This document shows positions 25,961 to 35,199 of a DNA stretch of 64,000 bases, piece by piece; position 1 is the first letter of the stretch, and the number at the start of each line of letters is the position of its first letter. Source of the DNA: Deminuibacter soli (GTDB taxonomy: Bacteria > Bacteroidota > Bacteroidia > Chitinophagales > Chitinophagaceae). The position numbers and the translations under genes were made by a program. Below the pieces are notes generated by a model. That model was given only the letters and a program-made list of their open reading frames with translations, was not told the DNA's origin and searched no databases. Location: NCBI RefSeq assembly GCF_003412455.1, contig NZ_QTJU01000003.1:434001-498000 (forward strand), read 5' to 3'.

Positions 25961-28579
25961 CTAAAAGCGGTACCCAATTGACAAATAGCTCGCCGTTCCC
26001 TCTACCGAGTGACCGATAGATACCTGCAGCAAAACCAGGTCGCCGGGTTCTACATAAATTCCTCCGCCATAGCCATCGTGCCATTTGCCGGAACCTTCGC
26101 CCGGTTGCCATACCCTGCCCAGGTCATTAAAAGCAGTAATGCCAACAGTTCCCGGTAACAGGTAGCTGGTAAAATGAAACAGCCGTTCGCGTAACTCTAT
26201 ATTGTGGTACAGCATGGTTTTACCTGTAAACCGCGCTGTATGATAGCCGCGCAACAGGAACTGCCCGCCCACATACAGTTGCTGAAAGTAATACGGATCG
26301 CCCACTGTTGTGCCTACACCCAGGCGGTTGGCAATAACCAGGCTATTGCCGGTAAACGGCTTCACATAATTGCTTACGATGGAAGTGATTTGCCCGTATG
26401 TACGGTTGCCGCCGTTTATTTCCCGGTTGCCGGTGATATTGGTGCGCCACAGCCATCCTTTTGAGGGTCGTACGGTATCATTGCGATTGTCGTAAGTAAG
26501 CCCAGCCACCAGGGATGCAAATTGTTTATTGCTGAACACCCTTTCCTCCGGGTGTTCGGCATCAAACACAGCCAGGTAATGATCGCTGTTTTTAGATGCG
26601 TTGCTGTTGTACCATTGCCCGCCGATACCTGCATTTACGACAAAATTATTACCCAGTGGATGAAACAGCCTGGCTGATGCCTGCAGGTAATTGTAGCGGT
26701 TGCGGTAATACTCTATCCGTTGATCACCCTTGTTTACAAAGACGGCTTCATTGCCTATGCCAAAGAAATTACCCACACCATTCGGGCCTTTCAGGGCTGC
26801 ATCTATACCAAGATCATTGTTGCCCACAAACTTCCTGAAAACGCCGTTGTACACAATGCTGAATGCCCTGCGTGAAATAGAATAATTGGCAATAAGCGAT
26901 TGCCGCATGGAGAATGGTTCCTGCCTGAAACCATGTTTCTCCCATATCAACCCAAACCGTGGAATAATGCCTTCATCAAAATTATAGTTCACCGATACCA
27001 GCGGCATCAGGCGATTAAACTTGAAGGCAGTTGGGTCAAATGAATTGACGATAGTATCATTGGCCAGCCTGAAACGCGCTTTCGATTTCGCGGGCAGTAC
27101 ATTGTGTTCATCATACCGGTCGTAGATATATAAACCGGGTTTGTGCGGCAGTTGCGTGTTTACAGCAAAGCTGTCTGCCCCTGCGCCGCCAATCATACGC
27201 ACTTTCACACTGGAAGGCGTGCTGCCTGTTACGCTGAAAATATCATCTCCGTCAAAACCATATAAACGCACCTCATTGGTTTCACCAGGTTTAAAGCTGC
27301 GCTGGTACAGCACCTGCGCGGTTTCACCGCTTTTCGCAATTTTGGTGATGGTAATATTGACATGCCCGCTGTCGCCATAATTAATTGCAAACAATTCTCT
27401 TTTGTCTGATGCAGGCACGTCCACATCCCTGGCCAGGAAACGGTAATATTCCATAGCTTCTGCAGCCAGTGCTTTTCTGCGGGATACCATGTTTTGAAAA
27501 ATACGCTCACCGGTTAACGCATACACCGTATCGGGCATGCGATGTAAGGCACTGCGTATAAGTGTATCACTTAATTTCTGCTGTATATCTGCAATAGCAT
27601 TGCGCCAGTCCTGTTCACTTAAACGGTTCAGGAAATAACGGTCAAAATACCGGGCATTAAAGTTAAAGGCATTGATATCGCGTATATGATCACCAAAGCC
27701 CTGGAACTTTGATTTCAGCCATTGGTGCGATACAATCCAGGGAAAAACACCACCGGTATTGTAATATACCTGGTCACGGTCGCGCGGCACAGGTGAATAC
27801 AGGGTTTGCTTTTTTGTTTTCTCTTTCTGCCAGCGCCACTGGTCTTCATGCCTGTCCCAGTCACCAATCAGCATATCGAGTAAACGTGCACGCAGCACCA
27901 GCTGCTGGTCTACAATCACATCATTGTCTTCCTGCAGTTTTTTTTGCGCTTTGGGTGTATTGTCAGTGTCAACGGCATCCAGCGGCTCACGTTCTTCAAA
28001 CAAAAAAACGCTGTTGGCAAAGTCTGCCCGGTATTGTCCCAATGCAGTATCATCCGGTATATACACAATCTCGGGATTGGTATGCGTCACACCCAATGCA
28101 GCTGCCATTGGCGGCACCGTAAGGGCTGCAAACGGATGTGCGGCACTCACCTGGTCCTGCAGGATATCTTTTGCAATCGTTGCCCGCAAATCGGGTGGCA
28201 AACCGCGTTCAGGGTATTTCTGGATGGTACGTATCACCCATTCCTTACCCGAAGCATCGCGCAGGCGAAGGGATTTGGTTTGCAAGCCACCGCCTTTCTG
28301 CACAATGGTTAACCCGCCTTTTTCTTTGGCAAGATGAAACACCCGTATGCGCAACGGTAACGCCCACAAAGGCCGGTAGTTCTCTCCAAACAGGAAACGG
28401 TGAAACCCGCTTACATCATTGTATTCAGGAGCAATGGCCACTGTAACACTGTCGGCACCGCTTGTCTGCGCCTGAACCTTCAGCAAGCCCATGCAAGCAG
28501 TCAACACCAGTAAATAACGGAATAATACTATCAGGCAGCAGTTTTTAATCACAGAAGATTTAATTGAAAAGTACAGCAT
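25961..28579 (-). CDS. Outer-membrane Omp85/BamA-like barrel protein with kinase-like N-terminal region
   Basis: 872 residues from the ATG at 28579 (TTG 18 bp upstream is open). A signal peptide ends near VQAQ. Residues of about 90-290 are not a POTRA array. They show a lysine/arginine strand (GKEWVIRTIQK) and a catalytic-loop-like GDWDRHEDQW at 239-248, followed by PRDRDQ at 265-270. This is reminiscent of the atypical (Fam20/PI3K/HipA-like) kinase D..RH..N and DxD pattern. A short Asp/Gly-rich region follows (GFDGDDIFSVTG, IGGAGADSF), then an Omp85-type barrel with GGQFLLRGY and a C-terminal YLSIGYRF strand. Activity is unproven. Single gene. Confidence 0.8.
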   Translation of the reverse strand: MLYFSIKSSVIKNCCLIVLFRYLLVLTACMGLLKVQAQTSGADSVTVAIAPEYNDVSGFHRFLFGENYRPLWALPLRIRVFHLAKEKGGLTIVQKGGGLQTKSLRLRDASGKEWVIRTIQKYPERGLPPDLRATIAKDILQDQVSAAHPFAALTVPPMAAALGVTHTNPEIVYIPDDTALGQYRADFANSVFLFEEREPLDAVDTDNTPKAQKKLQEDNDVIVDQQLVLRARLLDMLIGDWDRHEDQWRWQKEKTKKQTLYSPVPRDRDQVYYNTGGVFPWIVSHQWLKSKFQGFGDHIRDINAFNFNARYFDRYFLNRLSEQDWRNAIADIQQKLSDTLIRSALHRMPDTVYALTGERIFQNMVSRRKALAAEAMEYYRFLARDVDVPASDKRELFAINYGDSGHVNITITKIAKSGETAQVLYQRSFKPGETNEVRLYGFDGDDIFSVTGSTPSSVKVRMIGGAGADSFAVNTQLPHKPGLYIYDRYDEHNVLPAKSKARFRLANDTIVNSFDPTAFKFNRLMPLVSVNYNFDEGIIPRFGLIWEKHGFRQEPFSMRQSLIANYSISRRAFSIVYNGVFRKFVGNNDLGIDAALKGPNGVGNFFGIGNEAVFVNKGDQRIEYYRNRYNYLQASARLFHPLGNNFVVNAGIGGQWYNSNASKNSDHYLAVFDAEHPEERVFSNKQFASLVAGLTYDNRNDTVRPSKGWLWRTNITGNREINGGNRTYGQITSIVSNYVKPFTGNSLVIANRLGVGTTVGDPYYFQQLYVGGQFLLRGYHTARFTGKTMLYHNIELRERLFHFTSYLLPGTVGITAFNDLGRVWQPGEGSGKWHDGYGGGIYVEPGDLVLLQVSIGHSVEGTASYLSIGYRF

Positions 28580-28706
28580 CACATACCAAAATAACAAAAT
28601 TGCCGCAGCAATGCTACGGCAATCTATAAATGTTACATTAAACAGCCGGATTGGAGCAATTGTTCAACCATAAAACCATCAAACAATCAAACCATGAAGC
28701 CCTCTT

Positions 28707-30179
28707 CTACAGGTTCTTCATTACGATGCGTTCCGGTATTTCGTAAGCAGCCAGTTCACTGATCAGCGGTAGGGTCTTGCTGCCTGTTACGCGGATGGTG
28801 ATTTGCTGCGTGGTTTCTGTGGGGAAGGTCACAATGCGTTTATAACCGATGGTGCTGTTGTTAAAGGTATATGATGCACCTGCTGCGCGTTGTATTTCTA
28901 CAGTGAATGCTTTTACGCGCTGCCCCATTTGTATGGGTTCCTGCAATTGCAGGCAGTTCACCTGCACTGGTGTGGCAAAATGTATGGTAAGGGTGTATAC
29001 CGAATCCTGCTGCTGCAAAGGCGCATAGGTTTTATAATTCTTATCGGTGAGCACATGCGTAACATTACCGGCACCGGTTGTAATGGCAACTCCTTTCTGC
29101 TGCAGCAGCGAATGGCCGAAGCAAGTGTCACGCAGCAGTTTAAAACCAACGAGCGAAGCAGAATCATATTTGGCAAACAGGCCTTCCTGGTTGGGCGGCA
29201 CATTCAGCAGCATGGCGGCATTGCGGCCCTGCGATTTCAGGTACAGCAACAGCAGCTGGTCGGGCGTTTTTACCAGGCTATCTTCCTGGTTGTGGTAAAA
29301 CCATCCCGGGCGTATGCTTACATCACACTCCGCAGGTATCCAGTTTTTACCAGCAGGATTGCCGTTGTTGAGTACTTCATTTTTGGGAGCGCCGATGCCG
29401 CGTGTATAACCTGCTGTATCGAGCAACGACCAGTTGGGATTACCCGCCACACCGTTTTCATTACCTACCCAGCGCATGTCAGGACCAATATCACTAAACA
29501 CCGCGGTGTTGGGTGCAATGGTGCGTATGGTTCTTTCAAACAAAGGAAAATCATATACCTGTTTTTTACCGGAAGGCCCTTCGCCATTGGCGCCATCCCA
29601 CCAGAATTCAAACAGCGGGCCATACCTGGCCACTACTTCCTTCATCATGTTCACATATACCTTGTTGTACACCGGTGTGCCATAGGCAGGATGATTCCTG
29701 TCCCACGGAGACAGGTACACGCCTATTTTCAGGCCATAGCGTTTGCAGGCTTCGGCCAGTTCTTTCAGCACATCTCCCTTGCCGCCGCGCCATTTGCTTT
29801 GCGCTACAGTATGCGTGCTGAAGTTGCTGGGCCAAAGGCAAAAACCATCATGGTGTTTGGCTGTTAAAATAATACCCTTTGCACCTGCGGCTTTGGCTAT
29901 GCGGCACCACTGGTTGCAATCGAGATGTGTGGGGTTGAACACTTCTTCATGTTCTGTGCCTTTACCCCATTCAAGATTGGTAAACGTGTTGGGACCAAAA
30001 TGCACAAACAGGTAAAACTCCTGCTCCTGCCAGGTAAGTTGCCTGGGCGTAGGCAGCGGGCCGTAGGGTTTAACGGCAGCAGTTTTCTTTGAGATGCTGC
30101 CGGTAGCTGCCGTTTGGGCAAACCCTGCTGCGGCAGCCAGTGAGAGAACAAAAGACAAGGCAAAACGTTTCATGCGCAT
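28707..30179 (-). CDS. Alpha-L-fucosidase, GH29
   Basis: 490 residues; MKRF at 30173 is an equally good start. Signal peptide to about AGFAQ. Catalytic domain: WQEQEFYLFVHFGPNTF, ILTAKHHDGFCLWPS, the YLSPWDRNHPAYGTPVYN loop, and nucleophile D195 in FEFWWDGANGEG. The C-terminal 120 residues look like a carbohydrate-binding beta-sandwich. The enzyme removes terminal fucose in the periplasm or outside. It is the second gene after the GH35 gene (16 bp gap), so fucosylated galactosides such as those in xyloglucan or host glycans are likely targets. No SusC/SusD pair is adjacent. Confidence 0.93.
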   Translation of the reverse strand: MRMKRFALSFVLSLAAAAGFAQTAATGSISKKTAAVKPYGPLPTPRQLTWQEQEFYLFVHFGPNTFTNLEWGKGTEHEEVFNPTHLDCNQWCRIAKAAGAKGIILTAKHHDGFCLWPSNFSTHTVAQSKWRGGKGDVLKELAEACKRYGLKIGVYLSPWDRNHPAYGTPVYNKVYVNMMKEVVARYGPLFEFWWDGANGEGPSGKKQVYDFPLFERTIRTIAPNTAVFSDIGPDMRWVGNENGVAGNPNWSLLDTAGYTRGIGAPKNEVLNNGNPAGKNWIPAECDVSIRPGWFYHNQEDSLVKTPDQLLLLYLKSQGRNAAMLLNVPPNQEGLFAKYDSASLVGFKLLRDTCFGHSLLQQKGVAITTGAGNVTHVLTDKNYKTYAPLQQQDSVYTLTIHFATPVQVNCLQLQEPIQMGQRVKAFTVEIQRAAGASYTFNNSTIGYKRIVTFPTETTQQITIRVTGSKTLPLISELAAYEIPERIVMKNL

Positions 30180-30195
30180 TCAGTTTTTGGATGTG

Positions 30196-32010
30196 CTACA
30201 GGTGCGCTACGCCCTGTACCGGTTGGGGTGCTGTTTGTAGCAGATCGAATATAACAATATTGTTGTTACCCTTCTGCAACCAGGCGGCAGGACAATACAA
30301 ATGTTGCTGCGGCCCCCTGTTCCAGAAACGGCCGAGGTTGTGGCCGTTTACCCACACAAGTCCTTTGCGGTATTTACTGAGGTCGATGTAGGTATCGCCG
30401 GTTTTGTCCAGTGTAAAACTGCCTTTGAAAAAGGTACCATTGCGGCTGGCTGTGTCTGTTGCTGCAGGCAATTGTTGTATCCAGTCTTCCTGCATGGGCA
30501 GGCCGTATTGCTCCCAGTTCATCAGCGTCATGCCGTTTAGCGTAACGCGATCGGTAATGCCCTTCCTGTCAACCATATACTGTGCAAAGTTGATATGACC
30601 CATGGCTTCCACCAATATATCCAGCACCGGTTCAGGGTTATTTGTTTTGGGCAGTTTTATGGTCCATTTGCCGCCATCACGGTATATGGTATCTACCAGT
30701 TTGCCATCTACCAGCACCAGCGCAAAATCATGCGGCTCGGTGATCGTGAGATTGCCGCTTTTGTGACCGATGAGTTTGGTGCGGTATAAAACCAGTCCGG
30801 TAGATTGTTTCATTGCCTCCATGGTAATGGGCTGCGGCGTGTGCATGGGTGCAGGCAACACATTCCATATATTGTTAAACGGCTGCATGTTCACTGCCGT
30901 AAAACCGACTGTGGGTATTGGTGCAGGCACTTCGGGAATGGTGTAGGGCACATACTGACTAATGAGCCTGCGCAGCGCATAGTATTTAGGTGTAGCCTGT
31001 CCCTGTTCGTTAATGGGCGCATCATAATCGTAACTGGTTACATCCGGCTGAAACTGTGTGGCATTACCTGCATTGGCGCCTGCCCAGAAACCGAAATTGG
31101 TACCGCCATGCACCACGTACAAGTTGAATGATTTTTTATGGCTCAGCAGGTATTGCAGTTCTTTCAAGGTTTCCGTGGTATCAGCCTTTGCCCATTTCTC
31201 GCCCCAGTGTGTAAGCCAGCCGGGGTAAGTTTCGCTGCTGAACGAGGGTACATGCGGGTTGCGTTTACGCGCTGCGGCAAAATCATCGTCACCGCTGCCA
31301 CTGTCGAGCCCAATGGCTGCGCCGTCAATATTTCCTGCTTCAAGCATATAATCCGTAGCACCGTCTGCCGTATAAAACGGTACATCAATGCCGTTGCTCA
31401 CCCATAGTTTGTGCAGGGTTTCCAGGTAGGTTTTGTCGTTCCCGTAACTGCCATACTCGTTTTCTACCTGAACCATTAAAATAGGTCCGCCATTGGTGCA
31501 AAGCAGGGGTTTTACTTCCTGGCTCAGCCGGGTTACGTAACGGGTTACTGCCTTCATGTAAGTGGTATCCATGCAGCGCAGCTTAATACCGGGTGTTTGC
31601 AGCAGCCAGGCAGGCAGCCCGCCAAAATCCCATTCGGCACATACATACGGACCCGGTCGCAGCAGCACCCACATTCCTTCCTGCTGGCACAGTTGAATAA
31701 AAGCAGCGATATCGCGGTTATCGGTTTTAAAATCAAACACGCCGGGTTGTGTTTCCGAGTAGTTCCAGAACACATAAGCGGCAATGGTATTGCATCCCAT
31801 CGCCTTGGCCATCCGGATACGGTGTTTCCAGTAAGCCCTGGGAATACGTGCCGGGTGCATTTCACCACTGATGAGCTGGATGGGCTTGCCATCGAGGGTA
31901 AAACTGGCATCGGCAAGGGCAAAGTGGTGGCGCTGCTGCGCAAACAAATGGTTAACTGTTAACAGTACTGCAAGCGTGAGCAGTATGGGGAAACAACTCG
32001 TACGTTTCAT
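30196..32010 (-). CDS. Beta-galactosidase, GH35
   Basis: 604 residues. Signal peptide ends near LFAQ. GH35 hallmarks are ISGEMHPARIPRAYWKHRI, LLRPGPYVCAEWDFGGLPAW, the acid/base E185 in QVENEYGSYG and the nucleophile E260 in SSETYPGW. The C-terminal half holds the jelly-roll domains, ending with GLVWVNGHNLGRFWNRGPQ and an LYCPAAWL strand, as in family members. It releases beta-linked galactose. It is first in an operon with the GH29 fucosidase. About 200 bp of divergent promoter region separates it from a small membrane protein gene. Confidence 0.93.
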   Translation of the reverse strand: MKRTSCFPILLTLAVLLTVNHLFAQQRHHFALADASFTLDGKPIQLISGEMHPARIPRAYWKHRIRMAKAMGCNTIAAYVFWNYSETQPGVFDFKTDNRDIAAFIQLCQQEGMWVLLRPGPYVCAEWDFGGLPAWLLQTPGIKLRCMDTTYMKAVTRYVTRLSQEVKPLLCTNGGPILMVQVENEYGSYGNDKTYLETLHKLWVSNGIDVPFYTADGATDYMLEAGNIDGAAIGLDSGSGDDDFAAARKRNPHVPSFSSETYPGWLTHWGEKWAKADTTETLKELQYLLSHKKSFNLYVVHGGTNFGFWAGANAGNATQFQPDVTSYDYDAPINEQGQATPKYYALRRLISQYVPYTIPEVPAPIPTVGFTAVNMQPFNNIWNVLPAPMHTPQPITMEAMKQSTGLVLYRTKLIGHKSGNLTITEPHDFALVLVDGKLVDTIYRDGGKWTIKLPKTNNPEPVLDILVEAMGHINFAQYMVDRKGITDRVTLNGMTLMNWEQYGLPMQEDWIQQLPAATDTASRNGTFFKGSFTLDKTGDTYIDLSKYRKGLVWVNGHNLGRFWNRGPQQHLYCPAAWLQKGNNNIVIFDLLQTAPQPVQGVAHL

Positions 32011-32211
32011 TACACAAATTAATTATACATGGAGGGTACAGCCACGGCAAGCGGCTGATATTTAACAAAATATACAACGTGGTAAATATAGCTACAAAAC
32101 CTGCGGCAACGCACGCCTGCAAAGGTTTTACGCACACGATTGCGCAATACGGGCTGTGCCGGGATGGTTTTGGCACACGGCTGTGGTATAACTTTTGTTT
32201 ATTCCCATTTC

Positions 32212-32361
32212 ATGAAACAGACATCGCAAAAACGGACCCTTTTATTCACCATTGCCGTTGCCGGAATAGCCATCGGCCTCACCGCAGCAGTGCTGAAAAA
32301 GAAGAAAAAGAAAAGCCTGTTCACACTCGACGAGCATGAGCACGCCATGGGAGGATACTAA
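32212..32361 (+). CDS. Small single-pass membrane protein (49 aa)
   Basis: Short ORF from the ATG at 32212: a polar basic start (MKQTSQKRT), one hydrophobic helix (LLFTIAVAGIAIGLTAAVL), a run of six lysines, and a polar tail with EHEHAMGGY. The upstream TATAACTTTTG at about 32187-32197 resembles a Bacteroidota -7 box. Function unknown. The single TM followed by a lysine-rich cytoplasmic side fits a small membrane-associated protein. A GC-rich hairpin follows the stop. Confidence 0.5.
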   Translation: MKQTSQKRTLLFTIAVAGIAIGLTAAVLKKKKKKSLFTLDEHEHAMGGY

Positions 32362-32363
32362 CA

Positions 32364-32384
32364 CCGCACAGCTGCGCTGTGCGG
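32364..32384 (+). terminator. GC-rich hairpin, weak terminator or attenuator
   Basis: Stem CCGCACAGC/GCTGTGCGG (32364-32372 with 32376-32384), loop TGC, no T-run. It lies 3 bp after the 49-aa gene and 64 bp before the ABC exporter start. Could be a partial terminator or mRNA-stabilising stem. Confidence 0.35.
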
Positions 32385-32447
32385 GTGCCCCCACTCACCA
32401 AACGCCCCAAGCCAACCGCCCGGCCCTTTTCCCCGTATGTATTAACC

Positions 32448-34139
32448 ATGGAGGATCAACGAAAAGGCTTCAGTTACCGTCATATCCTGGGATACATCCA
32501 ACTCATTCTCAATACGCGGGAGCGCAGGCGCTTCAGGCTGCTCACCGCATTGCATATACTGGTAAGCATACTGGATATTGCCGCCATAGCCTTCCTGTTT
32601 GTAGTTATTCATTTTTATGCACCCCAAACCGGCGTTACATCCCGCACCTTATTGGCCCCCTTACCCTTTGAAGCGGGTTCTTTAATGCCGGCGTTGCTGT
32701 TACTGGCATTTTATGCGGCCAAAAGTGCAGGTGGTTATTACGTATACAAACTGCAGTACGAATTTGTGAATACTGTAGCCTGCCGCTTATCGCAAACAGG
32801 GCTCATGCAGCATATGGCAGGCAGTTATGAAAGCCATGTAAACAACGATGCAGCCGCATCTGTTAGAAAAATACTGTACCAGCCCATTGAATTTGCACAA
32901 TACGTACTGGCAGGTGTGCAACTCGTGATAATGGAAACCGCACTGGTAACCATCGCTGTTATTGCCCTGCTGCTCTACAACGCAAAGCTGCTGCTCATTG
33001 TAGCGCTTACCCTGTTACCGGCCATTGCCCTTATTTCGCTCATTACCCGCAAACGGCTTACCGGCATCCGTAGAAATATCAAACAGGTAAACCAGGAATC
33101 ATTGCAATACCTCAATGAAGCTGTTGCCGGTTATGTAGAAAGCAACCTGCATGGCAGGAATGATTTCTTCATTGCACGTTACACCCACGCGCAGAACAAG
33201 CTGGGCAGTTACCTCGCCAGCCTGCAGATAACACAGGGCATCCCCTCCCGCTTTTTTGAGGCATTTGCCATACTGGGTTTGTTTATACTCATTGCAGCCA
33301 TCCGTGTTACCACCGGCTCGCATACGACAGATATCATTGCCCTGGGTGCATTTGTGGCTGCGGCATACAAAATTATACCCGGCATTTCGCGCATCATCAA
33401 CCTGGGCGCACAAATAAAAACCTATAGTTATACCCTGACTGAACTGCTGCCACCTGCTGCTGCCCGCCGCCCATCTATGTACCATCCGGAACCGGAAGCC
33501 TTAAACAGTCTCGCGTTCGATAAGCTCAGCTTTTCATATAACAACCGGGCAATATTTAACGACCTGAGTTTTCAAATCAGCAGCGGCACGTTTACCGGCA
33601 TCAGCGGCGATTCCGGCATCGGCAAAACTACCCTGCTGCACCTGCTGCTGGGCTTTCTGCAGCCTGCAGGCGGTGAAATACTGTTTAACAACAAAACAAC
33701 ACCGCACCTGCAGCAATACTGGAATAATATTGCCTATGTAAAACAACAACCTTTCCTGTTGCACGATACCATATTAAACAATATTACCCTGTACGATGCC
33801 GATTGCGACCAGGCCCGGCTTAACCAGGTACTCGATGTTACCGGTCTGCACCATGTTGTCAGCAGCTTCCCCGATAAACTGCACACTATGCTGGCAGAAG
33901 CAGGCCGCAATATCAGTGGCGGTCAGCGGCAAAGAATTGCCATTGCAAGGGCGCTGTATAAAAATGCAGACCTGATTTTGCTGGACGAGCCGTTCAATGA
34001 ACTGGACCAGGCTTCCGAAACCCGCCTGCTGCAACACTTTCAGCTACTGGCGGCACAGGGAAAAATGGTACTGCTCATTACGCATAACAAACAAAGTCTC
34101 CAGTTCTGCCACTCCATTATTCAACTGAATGAACAGTAA
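32448..34139 (+). CDS. ABC exporter half-transporter (TM domain plus ATPase)
   Basis: 563 residues from the ATG at 32448. The N-terminal about 310 residues form a six-TM ABC exporter domain. The ATPase has Walker A SGDSGIGKTTLL, Q-loop YVKQQPFL, signature NISGGQRQRIAIARAL, Walker B LILLDEP and H-loop LLITHNKQS. It is MsbA/lipid-exporter type by layout. The stop overlaps the GT4 gene by 11 bp, so the two are coupled. With a second half-exporter at 40.8-42.6 kb it brackets a set of glycan or lipid modification genes; export of that product is inferred. Confidence 0.9.
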   Translation: MEDQRKGFSYRHILGYIQLILNTRERRRFRLLTALHILVSILDIAAIAFLFVVIHFYAPQTGVTSRTLLAPLPFEAGSLMPALLLLAFYAAKSAGGYYVYKLQYEFVNTVACRLSQTGLMQHMAGSYESHVNNDAAASVRKILYQPIEFAQYVLAGVQLVIMETALVTIAVIALLLYNAKLLLIVALTLLPAIALISLITRKRLTGIRRNIKQVNQESLQYLNEAVAGYVESNLHGRNDFFIARYTHAQNKLGSYLASLQITQGIPSRFFEAFAILGLFILIAAIRVTTGSHTTDIIALGAFVAAAYKIIPGISRIINLGAQIKTYSYTLTELLPPAAARRPSMYHPEPEALNSLAFDKLSFSYNNRAIFNDLSFQISSGTFTGISGDSGIGKTTLLHLLLGFLQPAGGEILFNNKTTPHLQQYWNNIAYVKQQPFLLHDTILNNITLYDADCDQARLNQVLDVTGLHHVVSSFPDKLHTMLAEAGRNISGGQRQRIAIARALYKNADLILLDEPFNELDQASETRLLQHFQLLAAQGKMVLLITHNKQSLQFCHSIIQLNEQ

Positions 34140-35199
34140 ACAACACACACTGGTAATACTGGCACCTGCCTTCCCGGCAGATGAAACAGACAGTGCCTGG
34201 GTGCCGTCGAAGCAGCTGTTTGTACAGGTATTGAAAAAACAGTTTCCCTCCCTGCACATCGAAGTGCTCACCTTTAACTATCCTTATCATACGCATACGT
34301 ATTACTGGCAAGGTGCAACTGTGACGAGTTTTAACGGCATGCATGCGCGCAAGCTGCAACGCGCCGGTGTATGGATGCGCGTTTGGCAAAAGCTACGGGC
34401 TTTGCGCAAACGCAGCAACATCATTGGCCTGTTTAGTTTCTGGTGTGGCGAGTGTGCGCTGGTAGGCAGCTATTTTGGCAAACTGCACCATATACCGCAC
34501 TACTGCTGGGTTTCGGGGCAGGATGCCAAACGGGAGAACAGGCTGGTAAAGCTGATACGCCCCGGCGAAGCAGAGCTGGTAACGATTTCCCGCTTTTTAA
34601 CAGACCGGTTTTATGCCAGTCATGCCATACGCCCGCAACACCTCATACCCATTGGTATCGACGCCACGCAGTTTGCGCCATCCAACGGTATACGTGATAT
34701 TGATATACTCGGCGCTGGTTCACTGATTCCTTTAAAACAATACGCGGTATTTATCTCCGCGGTAAAACAACTGCAACAGCAGTTTCCCGGCATCAAAGCC
34801 GTGCTTTGCGGCGGCGGAGCAGAACAGGAACGGCTGCAGGCGCAAATTGATGCGCTGCAACTGCAAAACAATATCACCATTACCGGCATGTTACATCACC
34901 ACGAAGTATTGCAGTACATGCAGCGCAGCAAGGTATTCCTGCACCCCTCTGCCTACGAGGGTTTTGGCGCAGTTTGCCTGGAAGCCATGTATGCCGGTTG
35001 CCAGGTGATCAGCTTTACCGATCCCATGTACCTGCAACTCAGCAACTGGCATATTGTGCAGAACGAAAGCATGATGGTGGAAAAAGCGGCCGCATTGTTG
35101 CACGATACCCATACGGTGTATCAGCCCTTTTTGCTGTACTCAATGAGCGATAGTGTGAAAGCCGTTATGCGATTATTTCAGTATGCTGAACCAGCCTGA
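34129..35199 (+). CDS. Glycosyltransferase family 4
   Basis: 356 residues, GT-B. The N-terminal half is distinctive (LVILAPAFPADETDSAWVPS), with a helix-rich stretch after it. The C-terminal half has ILGAGSLIPLKQYAVFISAV, NNITITGMLHHHEVL and the donor motif HPSAYEGFGAVCLEAMYAGC. It starts inside the ABC exporter gene (11 bp overlap) and its 3' end overlaps the convergent GT9 gene by 35 bp. Probably builds a surface glycan or glycolipid. Substrate unknown. Confidence 0.88.
   Translation: MNSKQHTLVILAPAFPADETDSAWVPSKQLFVQVLKKQFPSLHIEVLTFNYPYHTHTYYWQGATVTSFNGMHARKLQRAGVWMRVWQKLRALRKRSNIIGLFSFWCGECALVGSYFGKLHHIPHYCWVSGQDAKRENRLVKLIRPGEAELVTISRFLTDRFYASHAIRPQHLIPIGIDATQFAPSNGIRDIDILGAGSLIPLKQYAVFISAVKQLQQQFPGIKAVLCGGGAEQERLQAQIDALQLQNNITITGMLHHHEVLQYMQRSKVFLHPSAYEGFGAVCLEAMYAGCQVISFTDPMYLQLSNWHIVQNESMMVEKAAALLHDTHTVYQPFLLYSMSDSVKAVMRLFQYAEPA

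Noticed and set aside
28890-29867. 325-codon forward frame opposite the GH29 gene
   Set aside because: Antisense shadow of a well-supported fucosidase; composition lacks protein-like patterns.
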